From NCBI GenBank assembly GCA_003665935.1, contig QPLR01000004.1:186001-250000 (forward strand): 64,000 bases of DNA, given 5' to 3'. This DNA comes from Halobellus sp. Atlit-31R (GTDB lineage: Archaea > Halobacteriota > Halobacteria > Halobacteriales > Haloferacaceae). Both the position numbers and the translations under genes were made by a program. This document shows positions 50,189 to 59,938 of the stretch, one piece after another; position 1 is the first letter of the stretch; each line of letters opens with the position of its first letter. The notes beneath the pieces were generated by a model. The model worked only from the letters and a program-made list of their open reading frames with translations, did no database searches and was not told the DNA's origin.

Positions 50189-50512
50189 ATGGCGGCTCAT
50201 AGCAACCAGGAGAACGGGACAGCGACGACCGATCTTCCCGACGTCCTGCCGTTCGATCTATCCTACTTGACCCGGCTGAGCTGGGATCTGGGGACGCGCG
50301 TCGTCACCGACGACGAGTCCACGCTTCGCGGTCGCTGGGCACACACGCGGACGTCGTGGACGCTCTCGGTGATCGACGTGACAGAGAACACCGCGCTCCT
50401 GCGGCTCCGTACGCCGGTGGGTCGCGAGCGGTTCTACGGGACGACGCAGGCGGAGCTGTCGACCGCGCTTTCGGGGCTCGACGCCGCGCCGAACTGGACG
50501 CAGACGGCGTAA
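50189..50512 (+). CDS. Conserved small protein of unknown function
   Basis: A 107-residue protein with no recognised domain; the middle reads VTDDESTLRGRWAHTRTSWTLSVIDVTENTALLRLR. A TTTTTA element at 50158-50163 lies 26-31 bases before the ATG at 50189 and favours it over the ATG at 50177. The high Thr and Trp content and alternating strands suggest a small beta fold. Confidence 0.65.
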   Translation: MAAHSNQENGTATTDLPDVLPFDLSYLTRLSWDLGTRVVTDDESTLRGRWAHTRTSWTLSVIDVTENTALLRLRTPVGRERFYGTTQAELSTALSGLDAAPNWTQTA

Positions 50513-50586
50513 GCACTCCCGGCGTCGCGTTACCGGCACACGGCCGAATCGAAACCCACGTCGCCGTCGCCGTTCGAGTCGTGGGC

Positions 50587-51753
50587 GTGACAGACTCGAC
50601 GACCGAGACGAGCGCCTACGCGCGCCGGATGCTGGTCACCGTCTCGCTGGGGTGGGCGGTGCTCCAGACCGGTCGGTTCCTCGTCTCGCCGCTCCTGCCG
50701 ACGATCATCGCCGATCTCGGGATCACCGAGGCGACCGCCGGGATCGCGCTCTCGATCTTCGGCGGCGCGTACGCCGTCGTCCAGTACCCCAGCGGCGAGT
50801 ACTCCGATACGTGGAACCGGACGACGCTGATCGTCCCCGGTCTGGTCGTTCTCGCCGTCGGATTCGCGCTGTTCGGTCTGATCGACGGCGTCGTTCTGTT
50901 CTTCGTCGCCGCGACGGTCGTCGGCATCGGCAAAGGGCTCTTCGCGGTTCCCTCGCGAGCGTTGCTCTCGGACCTCTTCACGGCGCGCCGCGGGCGCGCG
51001 CTCGGCATCTACGCCGCCGGCACCGACGCCGGGGGCCTGGTCGCCTCGGGCGTCGCGATCCTCGCACTGACGTACGCCTCCTGGCGAGTTCCGTTCGTCC
51101 CGGTCGCGATCGGCCTGGGACTGCTGACGGTCCGTTACGCGAACTCGACGCGTGAGAGCTACGAGGTCGGGTCGACCTCGCTCGGCGTGCGCGGGACCGT
51201 CGGCCGCCTGCTCGACGGCGCACGGCAGCGTGAGACGATCGTCGCGTTCGTCCTGTTTTACTTCATGGTCGGCGGGATCATCAACTTCGTCCCGACGTAT
51301 CTCACCCAGACGAAGGGGTTCTCACAGCAGCTGGCGGGTCTGACGTTCGCTATCGTCTTCGCGGTCGGGCTCGGCGTGAAGCCGCTCGCCGGGACGCTGG
51401 GCGATCGGTTCTCTCGGCGCGGCATCGCCGTCGCCGGGATGCTACTCGCGGCCGGCGGTCTGGTGAGTCTCGTCGTCGCCGGCGCGAACGTCGCGATCTG
51501 GCTCGCGGTCGCGCTACTCGCGCTCGGCTACAAGGCGGGCTTCCCGCTCGCGGACGCGATCATCGTCGACGGCGCGCCGGACGACGGGATGGGCGCGGAT
51601 CTGGGGGCCGCGCGGGCGCTCTTTCTCGGCGCGAACGCCGTCGGCCCGGCGTACGTCGGCATCGTCGCCACCTACGCCAGTTACGATCTCGCCTTCGCCG
51701 GCTTCGTCGCCTGCCTGCTCGTCGCGGCGTGGCTCCTGTTCAGGACTCGGTGA
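50587..51753 (+). CDS. Major facilitator superfamily transporter
   Basis: A 388-residue permease with 12 hydrophobic segments. The family A-motif variant SGEYSDTWNRTTLI lies between TM2 and TM3, and its counterpart GTLGDRFSRRGIAV lies in the second half. The GTG at 50587 is used as start because no ATG precedes the first membrane helix except M17; a GTG at 50581 is also possible. The cargo is unknown. It is convergent with another MFS gene seven bases away. Confidence 0.85.
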   Translation: MTDSTTETSAYARRMLVTVSLGWAVLQTGRFLVSPLLPTIIADLGITEATAGIALSIFGGAYAVVQYPSGEYSDTWNRTTLIVPGLVVLAVGFALFGLIDGVVLFFVAATVVGIGKGLFAVPSRALLSDLFTARRGRALGIYAAGTDAGGLVASGVAILALTYASWRVPFVPVAIGLGLLTVRYANSTRESYEVGSTSLGVRGTVGRLLDGARQRETIVAFVLFYFMVGGIINFVPTYLTQTKGFSQQLAGLTFAIVFAVGLGVKPLAGTLGDRFSRRGIAVAGMLLAAGGLVSLVVAGANVAIWLAVALLALGYKAGFPLADAIIVDGAPDDGMGADLGAARALFLGANAVGPAYVGIVATYASYDLAFAGFVACLLVAAWLLFRTR

Positions 51754-51759
51754 GGCGCT

Positions 51760-52998
51760 TCAGACCGCGCTCGGCTCGGGAGCGCGCCACGCGAGCACGA
51801 TCCCGAGAACGGCCAGAGCCCCGGCGAGGGCGAAGGCCACGTCGAAGCCCGCAGCGTCGACGACGGCTCCGCCGGCGATCGGCGCGAGGAACGCGCCGGC
51901 CAGCCCGACGCTCGTCTGGAACGCGACGGCCGTCGCGGCGACGCGCGACTCGACGACCTCCCGGACGTAGGTGAACGACAGCCCGAGCGTGAGCTGGATC
52001 GCGAACCCCGAAAGCAGCAGGGCGGCGACGAGCAGCGGCACCGATCCGAGCGAGGTAAAGCCCAGCACGAGCGGCGCGGCGAGTCCGAAGGACCCGAGCA
52101 GGACGGGCTGTCGGCGGCCGTCGAAGACGCGGTCCGAGAGGAGCCCGCTGCTGATCCGCGAGACGACGCCGATCGCCGGGAACACCGCCACGAGGGCCCC
52201 GCTCAGCGCCAGCGACAGACCGACCTCCTCCGTGAGATACGACGATCCCCAGCTGTTGATGAACAGATACAGCGCGTAGCTGAGGAAGCCGAGGATCCCG
52301 ACGAGCCAGACGGTGCGGTTTCGGAGGACGGTGCCGAACTCCCGGGCCGTCGGGGCGTCGCCGTCGCGACGACCGTATCCGCGGCTCGTCGGCCAAAAGA
52401 GCGCGAGTCCGACGAGCGAGACGCCGGTGAACGCGACGAAGATGGCCGACCAGCCGAACCGTGCAGCGATGAGCGGCCCCGTACTCTGTCCGATCGCGAA
52501 CCCGACCGGGCCGCTCGCGGTGAAGATGCCGACCGCGGTGGCCCGGTGTGCGGGGCTCACCGCTCGGCTCACGATGTCGATGCCGGCGTTCCAGACGACG
52601 ACGTACGCCGCCCCGCCTACCGCCCGCGAGGCGATCACCGACCAGTAGTTCCCGTTGCCGCCCGCGATCCAGCCCCAGATGCCGGCGACGAACAGCGCGA
52701 CCACCGCGATCGCCATCGCGCGCCGGGAGTCCGTCCGATCGAGGAAGGCGCCGGCCGGGAGACTCGCCAGCACGGCCGTCCCGAACATCACGCCGACGAG
52801 CAGGCCGGCGACTGTCGGACCGATGCCGAGCGACTCCCTGATCAGCGGCGTGACGCTCGCCGGCACGATCTCGTAGGCGGCGAGACTCACCGAGATGAGA
52901 CTCGCGCCCGCGACGAGTCCGTACGTGCTCCAGTCGCGTCCCGACGATCGGGCCGACCGACCCCCGCGCCGTTGGTCGGTCGTACGGTCTGCAGTCAT
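51760..52998 (-). CDS. Major facilitator superfamily transporter
   Basis: A 412-residue permease with a 25-residue polar N terminus rich in Arg and 12 membrane segments. It has AGAFLDRTDSRRAM between TM2 and TM3 and ISSGLLSDRVFDGRRQPVL in the second half, both A-motif relatives. It is not a close paralogue of the convergent MFS protein. The substrate cannot be predicted. Confidence 0.87.
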   Translation of the reverse strand: MTADRTTDQRRGGRSARSSGRDWSTYGLVAGASLISVSLAAYEIVPASVTPLIRESLGIGPTVAGLLVGVMFGTAVLASLPAGAFLDRTDSRRAMAIAVVALFVAGIWGWIAGGNGNYWSVIASRAVGGAAYVVVWNAGIDIVSRAVSPAHRATAVGIFTASGPVGFAIGQSTGPLIAARFGWSAIFVAFTGVSLVGLALFWPTSRGYGRRDGDAPTAREFGTVLRNRTVWLVGILGFLSYALYLFINSWGSSYLTEEVGLSLALSGALVAVFPAIGVVSRISSGLLSDRVFDGRRQPVLLGSFGLAAPLVLGFTSLGSVPLLVAALLLSGFAIQLTLGLSFTYVREVVESRVAATAVAFQTSVGLAGAFLAPIAGGAVVDAAGFDVAFALAGALAVLGIVLAWRAPEPSAV

Positions 52999-53091
52999 CA
53001 GTGTCGAGACGAGATCACGGCCGTATATAGAATGCGGTGATGTCGCCGTCGGGGCCGCAGGAGCGAATCCGCTGTCGAGGACCGCCAGCCG

Positions 53092-53505
53092 TCAGGCGTC
53101 GGCGATTGCCACGGTTTCCTGCTCGAAACTCTCCTCGTCCCACCGCCACGAGCCGAGATACGGGTGGCCGTCGAAGGCGCAGATGGCGTACGAGTAGCCG
53201 GTCCACGTCGCGCGCTCGCTGTCCACCGCGCTCGGGCGCGGCGGCCCCGTCGGATGTGTGTGGTAGAAGCCGACGACGTCGAGGCCCCGAGACTCGATCG
53301 CATCGAGCAGTCGCAGTTGTTCTTCGGGGTCCATCGCGTACCGGATCTGCGGCGCGTCCGCGACGTTCTCCGCGGGGAACACTGTGGACACGCGACTCGC
53401 CTCCGCGCCGTACTCGCCGGCGAGTACGCCACAGACCTCCTCGTCGCCCCCGGCGTACCCGCGGTGGACGATCTCGTCGTACGCGTCTCGGAGAATGGTG
53501 AGCAC
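53092..53505 (-). CDS. JAMM/MPN+ metalloprotease, desampylase-like
   Basis: A 137-residue stand-alone JAMM domain. The zinc site follows H-x-H-x7-S-x2-D with H82, H84, S92 and D95 (YHTHPTGPPRPSAVD). The catalytic Glu is at 22 or 23 (GDEEVCGVLAGE). Haloarchaeal JAMM1 removes ubiquitin-like SAMP modifiers from proteins and generates free SAMPs. It lies 42 bases downstream of a rhodanese gene on the same strand; rhodaneses handle the sulfur side of the same SAMP/tRNA-thiolation chemistry. Confidence 0.87.
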   Translation of the reverse strand: MLTILRDAYDEIVHRGYAGGDEEVCGVLAGEYGAEASRVSTVFPAENVADAPQIRYAMDPEEQLRLLDAIESRGLDVVGFYHTHPTGPPRPSAVDSERATWTGYSYAICAFDGHPYLGSWRWDEESFEQETVAIADA

Positions 53506-53547
53506 GAGTCTCCTACGCGGTCGTGAGGCAAAAGCGCTCGCACCGGG

Positions 53548-53886
53548 CTACGCTTCGGTGTCGGCGTCTGCCTCCAGTTCGTACTCCCAGGCCTCGTAGC
53601 CGCCGGCCAGACTCCTGACGGCGGTGTCCTCGCCGACGCCCTCGAAACTGCTGATGAGGCGAGCGGCCTGGATCGACGACTGACCGACCGGGCAGGCGAC
53701 GACGACGTCGTCGGCCCACTCGATGTCGCCGACGCGGACGGGCAGTTCGTCCATCGGGACGTTCTCCGCACCGGGAATGTGACCCGTCTCGAACGACGAC
53801 GGCGAGCGGATGTCGACGATCTGTACCTCCTCGCCCGCGTCGAGTTTCCGCTTGAGGTCGTCGGGACCGATCTCCTCGACCGTCAT
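53548..53886 (-). CDS. Single-domain rhodanese-like sulfurtransferase
   Basis: A 112-residue rhodanese. VQIVDIRSPSSFETGHIPGAENVP leads to the active-site loop ACPVGQSS with catalytic C65. It would carry a persulfide for thiolation reactions. It is probably transcribed with the JAMM protease gene downstream. Confidence 0.88.
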   Translation of the reverse strand: MTVEEIGPDDLKRKLDAGEEVQIVDIRSPSSFETGHIPGAENVPMDELPVRVGDIEWADDVVVACPVGQSSIQAARLISSFEGVGEDTAVRSLAGGYEAWEYELEADADTEA

Positions 53887-54062
53887 CGGCGGATCTCCCG
53901 GCGTCGGGGCTGGGTGTCTGAGCCGTTCGCGTCCGCGACTCCGTAGCCGTCAGATCTCTCGCATAGCATCGTTTCCCGTAGATACTGCCCCCCGGAACAA
54001 ACTCATTTCGGCGTGGAGGCCGTCTGATCGCTTTTTGTAGGCCGCGCTCTAAGGCACGCTCG

Positions 54063-54569
54063 ATGGAACTCGTCGCAGTCGCCGCACTGGCAGAGAACAA
54101 CGTCATCGGCCTCGACGGCGAACTCCCCTGGGAGAGCATCCCCGCGGACAAACGCCAGTACCGCGCCCGCGTGGCGGACTCGCCGGTCGTCCTCGGCCGA
54201 CAGACGTTCGAGTCGATGCTGGACCATCTACCTGGAACCCACCAGATCGTCCTCAGCAGGACCGAACGCGAGTACGACGTCGAGACGGCGATCCACGCTG
54301 GCGACGTCGACGAGGCGATCGCGATCGCCGAGTCGCTCGAAGCGACGACCGTCTACGTGCTCGGCGGAGCCGAGATCTACGCCCTCCTCCAGCCGCACGT
54401 CTCGCGGATGTTCCTGAGCCGCGTGCCGGGCGAGTACGACGGCGACTCCCACTACCCGATCTGGAGCGAGGCCGATTGGGAACTCGCGTCGACGTCCGAC
54501 GAAGAGGGCTTCACGTTGGAAGAGTGGGTCCGTCGGAACGCGTCCGACGGCCGCAGGCCGACGAACTGA
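54063..54569 (+). CDS. folA: Dihydrofolate reductase
   Basis: A 168-residue [40 protein letters not shown] at residues 4-39, [12 protein letters not shown] at about 41-52 and [13 protein letters not shown] at about 97-109 with the NADPH-binding Gly-Gly. The acidic active-site residue that is Asp in E. coli is Glu/Asp in the PADK region. It reduces dihydrofolate to tetrahydrofolate. It is monocistronic by appearance. Confidence 0.93.
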   Translation: MELVAVAALAENNVIGLDGELPWESIPADKRQYRARVADSPVVLGRQTFESMLDHLPGTHQIVLSRTEREYDVETAIHAGDVDEAIAIAESLEATTVYVLGGAEIYALLQPHVSRMFLSRVPGEYDGDSHYPIWSEADWELASTSDEEGFTLEEWVRRNASDGRRPTN

Positions 54570-54664
54570 CGGCGGCGTTCGACTGCACGGTCTTTACGCC
54601 CCCCTCCCTGCTACCGCCCGGAGTGTCGCCTCGACGGCGCTCCCGCGCCGCAGCGCCGGGCCGA

Positions 54665-56737
54665 TCAGTACCTCTCGTCACCAGGGAGCGTGATCTCGAC
54701 GACGTTCCCCCGTGGCTCGTTGTCTCTCACGGCTACTGTTCCGCTCGACCGTTGGACGATCCAGTAGACGAGCCACAGCCCGAGCCCGACGCCGTGATAC
54801 AGGTCGTCGATCGTCGTGCCGTCCGCGAGGATCTGGCTCTCCATATCGGGGATCCGGGGCCCGTCGTCGATTACCCGCACCGTGACTGACTCTGCGGACG
54901 TATCGACGTCGACATCGACGTCGACGCTCGGGGACTCGGCGTCGTTGTGGACGACGGCGTTTCTGACGACCTCGGCGAGTGCGGTGTCGATCTGGCTGAT
55001 CGCTTCCACCGGGACCGGATCGCTCTTCGAGACGGTAATCTCGGCTGCGGGGAACTCCGCGCTGAGATCGGCGACGATCCGGTCCAACACCGGCGACAGA
55101 TCCATCTGTCTGACCTCGTCCCCGTCGAGCAACACCTCGGTGACCAGCCGCTGCTTGTTGCTCGTCTCGACGAGCCCGTCGCTGTACTCGAGGATTCTCG
55201 ACGCGAACCTCGACGCCTCGGCGTCGCCCCTGTCTGCGATCACCTCGGCAGAGCCGCGGATCACGTTCATATCGTTGCGGACGTTGTGCCGGAGGACCCG
55301 CCCGAGCACCCGGAGCTGTTGGTTCCGGTGCTTGCGCTCCGAGATGTCCGTCTGGATGGCGATGTACGCCTCGTTGACCCCCTCGTCGCTGGTGAGCGGC
55401 GCGATCGTCTGGTGTGCGTAGTACAGCTGGCCGTCTGCCCGTCGGTTGACGATCTCGCTGTCCCAGACGTCTCCCGCACCGATCGTCTTCCAGAGCCGCT
55501 CGTAAAACCGATCCGACATCTCTCCGGACGAGAGGATCGCGGGCGTCTGCCCGAGCGCCTCCTCGCGGTCGTAGCCGGTAATGTCTTCGAACGCCGGATT
55601 GACGTACGTGATCTCGCCGTCGGTCTCCGTGAGAAAGATCGCGTGGCCTGCAGACTCGACTGCGAGTCGGAAGCGTTCCAGCTCCTGTCTGTTCCGTCGG
55701 AGCTCCCGCTGTCGCTGCTTCGCGTCGGTGACGTCGACGAAGACGTATGCGTCGACCGCGGTCGACTGCAGCGTAGACAGATGTGTGGTCCGCACCCGGT
55801 AGTATCGCGTCCCCGACGGCGTCTCCCACTCGACGACGTCGCGCCCGTCGGTGATCCGGCTGTAGAGATCCGGCGCGTGGTCGTCGATCGAGTCCCCGGA
55901 CGCGTCTGCGAGTGCCGGGAACCGCTCGACCAGCCGCGGGCTGGCGTGCTTTACGACCCCGTTCTCGTCGACGATGAGCGTCGCGTCCTCCAGTTCCGCG
56001 AGGACCTCGCGGTGCCACCGATCGGGTACCGGGTAGAAGTCCCGATCCGCGACGAGAAGCGTCCCGACGGTGAACACGGCCATTCCGAGCGGATCGTAAC
56101 TCACTGCGAGCAGTTCGGTGGGGGCGTGGTCTACGTGTACCAGCACGTCGAGCAGCGCCGGCGCGGCCGTCAGTGCGAGGACGATCCGGAACCGGGTCGT
56201 AGCGAACCGCGTGTCGCCGGCCGCGTTCGCGAGCCAGTAGATCCCGACCCCGACGAGGGTGTACGCGCCGCCGGAGACCAGCCAGTAGAGGAACTCCGGC
56301 TCGAACAGGAGCGTCCCCATCGCGTTCGACGTCAACTGCGTGCTGAAGTAGAGCTGGTGCAACGGGTTCGTAAGCTTCAGCAGCGCCACGAGCCCGAACA
56401 GGCCGACGGCCACCCATCGGACGTCGCTGCGTAGGTGATACTCCCGGCCCGAGTACGCGGACGCGAAGTAGAGCCAGCCGCCGACGCTCGCGAGCCCGAC
56501 CAGGAGGCCGACGACGTGCAGTGCCATCGAGACCGGCCGGCTGGGGGCGAAAACCAGACCGGCGGTCGTCCCCGCCCAGAGAGCGCTCAACCCCGACACC
56601 GCGATCAGCCCGGTTCGCGTGTCGCGGTCGGCGATCTGTCGAGCCCGCCAACTACCGTACAGACAGGTGACCGCGGCCGCTGAAAAGAGAGAGGTGTATC
56701 CGACAGCGAGTATAGACGCAGCGGATGAATCTATCAC
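54665..56737 (-). CDS. Membrane sensor histidine kinase with 7TM input, PAS domains and HATPase
   Basis: A 690-residue kinase. Seven hydrophobic segments fill residues 1-220, then come two PAS-like domains (about 235-335 and 350-470, the latter with NPAFEDITGYDREEALGQTPAILSSG and a PAC tail ISERKHRNQQ). The phospho-acceptor helix is RVLRHNVRNDMNVIRG (about 480-495). The ATPase domain has EVVRNAVVHND, VIDDGPRIP and GVGLGLWLVYWIV. No response regulator is adjacent, as often in haloarchaea. The ligand is unknown. Confidence 0.9.
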   Translation of the reverse strand: MIDSSAASILAVGYTSLFSAAAVTCLYGSWRARQIADRDTRTGLIAVSGLSALWAGTTAGLVFAPSRPVSMALHVVGLLVGLASVGGWLYFASAYSGREYHLRSDVRWVAVGLFGLVALLKLTNPLHQLYFSTQLTSNAMGTLLFEPEFLYWLVSGGAYTLVGVGIYWLANAAGDTRFATTRFRIVLALTAAPALLDVLVHVDHAPTELLAVSYDPLGMAVFTVGTLLVADRDFYPVPDRWHREVLAELEDATLIVDENGVVKHASPRLVERFPALADASGDSIDDHAPDLYSRITDGRDVVEWETPSGTRYYRVRTTHLSTLQSTAVDAYVFVDVTDAKQRQRELRRNRQELERFRLAVESAGHAIFLTETDGEITYVNPAFEDITGYDREEALGQTPAILSSGEMSDRFYERLWKTIGAGDVWDSEIVNRRADGQLYYAHQTIAPLTSDEGVNEAYIAIQTDISERKHRNQQLRVLGRVLRHNVRNDMNVIRGSAEVIADRGDAEASRFASRILEYSDGLVETSNKQRLVTEVLLDGDEVRQMDLSPVLDRIVADLSAEFPAAEITVSKSDPVPVEAISQIDTALAEVVRNAVVHNDAESPSVDVDVDVDTSAESVTVRVIDDGPRIPDMESQILADGTTIDDLYHGVGLGLWLVYWIVQRSSGTVAVRDNEPRGNVVEITLPGDERY

Positions 56738-56909
56738 TTCTGAGTCCTCGGAGGCAGCTAGTGATAAAAGCTCTTGCCGACGCCGACGCCGGCGCGAGCG
56801 TGCGGCGGGCGACTGTGGCCGGACTCGGTGCGTCCGGGCGCGCCGATCGATCGACGTCGGCCCGCTCCCCGCGTCAGCTACATACGACGTGGGACCTAAC
56901 GCTCACTGG

Positions 56910-57431
56910 ATGACCGCGACAGCGACGTTTGGCGGCGGCTGCTTCTGGTGTACCGAGGCGGCGATGACGGTCCTCGACGGCGTCCGGTCCGTTACCTCCG
57001 GGTACGCGGGCGGCCACACCGCTGATCCGACGTACCGCGAGGTCTGCTCGGGGTCGACCGGCCACGCGGAGGTCGTGCAGGTGGAGTTCGACCCCGACGT
57101 GATCGCGTACGACGAGCTGCTGGAGGCGTTCTTCGTGACGCACGATCCGACGCAGCTGAACCGACAGGGCCCGGACGTCGGCTCGCAGTACCGCTCGATC
57201 GTCCTGTACCACGACGACGAGCAGCAGCGACAGGCCGAGGCGTACGTCGAGGCGCTCGACGAGGAGTACGCCGACTCGGTCGTGACCGAGGTCGAACCGC
57301 TGGAGCGGTTCTGGCCCGCCGAGGAGTACCACCAGGACTACTTCGAGAAGAACCCGAACGACGCGTACTGCCGGATGCACGCCCAGCCGAAAGTCGAGAA
57401 AGTGCGAGAGCGCTTCGCCTCGAAAGTGTAG
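56910..57431 (+). CDS. msrA: Peptide-methionine (S)-S-oxide reductase MsrA
   Basis: A 173-residue MsrA with the catalytic motif GGGCFWC (C11, with C14 near by), SGYAGG, ADPTYREVCSGSTGHAEVVQVEFDP, and GSQYRSIVLYHDDEQ. It repairs oxidised methionine using thioredoxin-type reductants. The ATG at 56910 is chosen because the upstream open frame (to 56619) lacks family similarity. Confidence 0.95.
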   Translation: MTATATFGGGCFWCTEAAMTVLDGVRSVTSGYAGGHTADPTYREVCSGSTGHAEVVQVEFDPDVIAYDELLEAFFVTHDPTQLNRQGPDVGSQYRSIVLYHDDEQQRQAEAYVEALDEEYADSVVTEVEPLERFWPAEEYHQDYFEKNPNDAYCRMHAQPKVEKVRERFASKV

Positions 57432-57452
57432 TCGAGTAGGGACCGTTCGTAC

Positions 57453-58481
57453 TCACGGCGTCGGGAGCCTGATCGTGACGCGGTTGCCGTCCGCCGTCTC
57501 CCCGAAGGAGAGTTCACCGCCGTAGCGCTCGGCCGCCCACTTCACCAGCCACAGCCCCAGTCCGCTCCCGTGGTGGGTCTGCGTCGCCTCCAGGTCGCCG
57601 GTGATGACGTCGCGCTCGGCGCGCGGGATCGCCGGCCCGTCGTCGTCGACGCGAACGGCCGCCCACCCGGGTTCGAGCGCCGTCACCGACACCCGTACGA
57701 ACGGTTCCGCGCTGGGGTTGTGCTCGACGGCGTTGTCGACCAGACTGTGAATCGCCGACTGCAGATGTCTGTCTCCTCTGACGACCATCCGATCCGGTAG
57801 ATCGACTTCGATCCGCGCGCGCGGCGACTGTTGCCGGTGCTCCCTGACGACGGCGTACGCGAGCGGCACGCAGTCGACTTCGTCCACGAGCCGCCCCGCC
57901 GAGAGGAGCGACTCGATCTCGCCGGCCTCGTGCGCCAGCCGCTCTAACTTCGCGGCCGCCTGCTCTACCGTGGCGGCGGCGGCCACTGCGTCGTCGTCCT
58001 GCTCGGGCAGTTGCGCCAGCAGTCGCGTCGTGTGGCCGACGATGAGGTTCGCCTCGTTGCGGAGGTTGTGCCTGAGGATCCGATTCAGTACCTCCAGCCG
58101 GTATCGCTGCCGATTCAGTTCCGTGATGTCGGTGTACACCGCGAACCCGTCGACGTCTGCGTCTCCGTGCTCCGGCCCGTACGGGATCCCCCGGTAGAGA
58201 AACTCACGGAGCCCGGTAGCCGTCTCGCGCTTCACGCGCTGGTAGTTGATCTCGCCGGTGGCCGTCTGTCGGTCGAACCGATCGGCCTCGGCCGCCAGCC
58301 ACTCGGGTACGATCCACTCGTTGAGCGGCTCGTCTTCGATATCTCCCGCCTGGAACCCGAAGATGTCGACGAATGCGGCGTTGACGTCGCGGACGATAGG
58401 CTTCCCGTCGACGAGTGCGAACTCGACGATAGCGTCCTGGACGTGCTCGATGAGGTGGCCGTACGGGTGTGGTTGCGTCAT
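57453..58481 (-). CDS. Soluble PAS-domain histidine kinase
   Basis: A 342-residue kinase. An N-terminal PAS domain at about 10-125 (VNAAFVDIFGFQAGDIEDEPLNEWIVPEW) precedes the H-box helix ILRHNLRNEANLIVGH and an ATPase domain with SLVDNAVEHNP, VDDDGPAIP and GSGLGLWLVKWAAE. It lacks membrane segments and a receiver. It resembles the kinase at 54665 in its H-box and G-box, so both belong to the haloarchaeal LRHN(L/V)RN group. The ATG at 58481 is favoured over the extension to 58637. Confidence 0.88.
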   Translation of the reverse strand: MTQPHPYGHLIEHVQDAIVEFALVDGKPIVRDVNAAFVDIFGFQAGDIEDEPLNEWIVPEWLAAEADRFDRQTATGEINYQRVKRETATGLREFLYRGIPYGPEHGDADVDGFAVYTDITELNRQRYRLEVLNRILRHNLRNEANLIVGHTTRLLAQLPEQDDDAVAAAATVEQAAAKLERLAHEAGEIESLLSAGRLVDEVDCVPLAYAVVREHRQQSPRARIEVDLPDRMVVRGDRHLQSAIHSLVDNAVEHNPSAEPFVRVSVTALEPGWAAVRVDDDGPAIPRAERDVITGDLEATQTHHGSGLGLWLVKWAAERYGGELSFGETADGNRVTIRLPTP

Positions 58482-58603
58482 ATCCAGTTCGAGGCCCGTA
58501 TACTTCGGATACAGATACTCTACCGCATTAAGCTTCGCATACGGACGGATATTTGCTGTCCACACTGAATATGCGTATATCCCAACGCGGGCGCGGCGCC
58601 GCC

Positions 58604-59938
58604 TTACTCCTCGTCGGCGAGTCGGCCGGGGATCCACTCGCCGTCGAAGTCCTCGTGGAGGTAGGGCTTCGCGTTCTCGCCCGCGTAGGTCGCGACGAGT
58701 TGGCCGTCACCCTCCAGGTGGTACTTGTAAGTCGTCAGTCCGTCGAGACCGACCGGGCCGCGGGCGTGGGTCTTTCCGGTGCTGATCCCGACCTCCGCGC
58801 CGAGCCCGAAGCGGTAGCCGTCGCTGAAGCGCGTCGACGCGTTGTGGAAGACGCTGGCGGCGTCGATGCGCTGCATGAACTCCGCTGCGCGCTCCGGCAC
58901 CTCGGTCACGATCGACTCGGTGTGTTTCGAGCCGTAGGTGTTGATGTGTTCGACGGCGTCGTCGAGGGAGTCGACGACCTTCACCGAGAGGATCAGGTCG
59001 CCGTACTCCGTCGACCAGTCCTCCTCCGTCGCGGCGTCGACGTCGACGACCTCGCGGGTTCGCTCGTCGCCGCGGAGTTCGACGTTCGCCTCGCGGTACC
59101 GTTCGACGAGGTCGGGAAGGAAGTCGGCAGCGACCGCCTCATCTACCAGCAGCGTCTCGACGGCGTTACACACCGCGGGATACTGTACCTTCGCGTCGTA
59201 GGCGATGTCGGCCGCCATCTCGAGATCGGCCTCGCTGTCGGCGTAGACGTGACAGACGCCCTCCGTGTGGCCGAGGACCGGGATGCTCGTGTTGTCCTGC
59301 ACGTAGCGCACGAACGCGGAACTCCCTCGCGGCATCAGGAGGTCGATGGCGTCGTCCATCCCGAGCATCGTGTCGACGTCTTCGCGCGCTTCGATGAGCT
59401 GCGCCCAGCCGTCGGGCACCTCGGCGGCGGCCTCGACGATGACCTCGTAGAGGATCCGGTTCGAGTGCGCCGCCTCGCTCCCGCCTTTGAGGATGACGGC
59501 GTTGCCCGACTTGAGACTCAGCGCGGCGATCTGCACCAGCGCGTCGGGCCGGGACTCGAAGACCGTGCCGATGACGCCGATCGGGACCGAGAGCTTGTAC
59601 AGCTCCAGGTCCTCGTCGAGTCGGCGAGCTTCGAGCGTCCGCCCGAGCGGGTCGTCCTGCTCGGCGACGCTGCGGACCATCTCGGCGATCGATTCGAGCT
59701 TCGACTCCGATAGCTTCAGCCGGTCGACGAACGCCTGCGTGTACTCGCCGGCTTCCAAGAGCGCCTCGCCCTCCTCGACGTCGGACGCGTTGGCTTCGAG
59801 GATCTCCTCGCTCCGGTCTTCGATCGCGTCGGCGATCGCGTAGAGGGCGTCGTTTCGCTCGGCCTCCGAGTGGTTCGCGAGATCTAGCGCTGCGGACTGT
59901 GCTTCCGTGACTTTCGCCTCGGTCTCTTTCTGGCTCAT
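58604..59938 (-). CDS. proA: Gamma-glutamyl phosphate reductase
   Basis: A 444-residue ProA of the aldehyde-dehydrogenase fold. IGVIGTVFESRPDALVQIAALSLKSGNAVILKGGSEA lies near 115-150, and the catalytic Cys is in VQYPAVCNAVETLLVD near 258. It reduces glutamyl phosphate to glutamate semialdehyde in proline synthesis. Its ATG shares one base with the proB stop, and it is last in proC-proB-proA. Confidence 0.95.
   Translation of the reverse strand: MSQKETEAKVTEAQSAALDLANHSEAERNDALYAIADAIEDRSEEILEANASDVEEGEALLEAGEYTQAFVDRLKLSESKLESIAEMVRSVAEQDDPLGRTLEARRLDEDLELYKLSVPIGVIGTVFESRPDALVQIAALSLKSGNAVILKGGSEAAHSNRILYEVIVEAAAEVPDGWAQLIEAREDVDTMLGMDDAIDLLMPRGSSAFVRYVQDNTSIPVLGHTEGVCHVYADSEADLEMAADIAYDAKVQYPAVCNAVETLLVDEAVAADFLPDLVERYREANVELRGDERTREVVDVDAATEEDWSTEYGDLILSVKVVDSLDDAVEHINTYGSKHTESIVTEVPERAAEFMQRIDAASVFHNASTRFSDGYRFGLGAEVGISTGKTHARGPVGLDGLTTYKYHLEGDGQLVATYAGENAKPYLHEDFDGEWIPGRLADEE

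Noticed and set aside
54947..56434. 495-codon ORF antisense to the 7TM histidine kinase
   Set aside because: Same shadow pattern; the kinase on the other strand has all expected domains.
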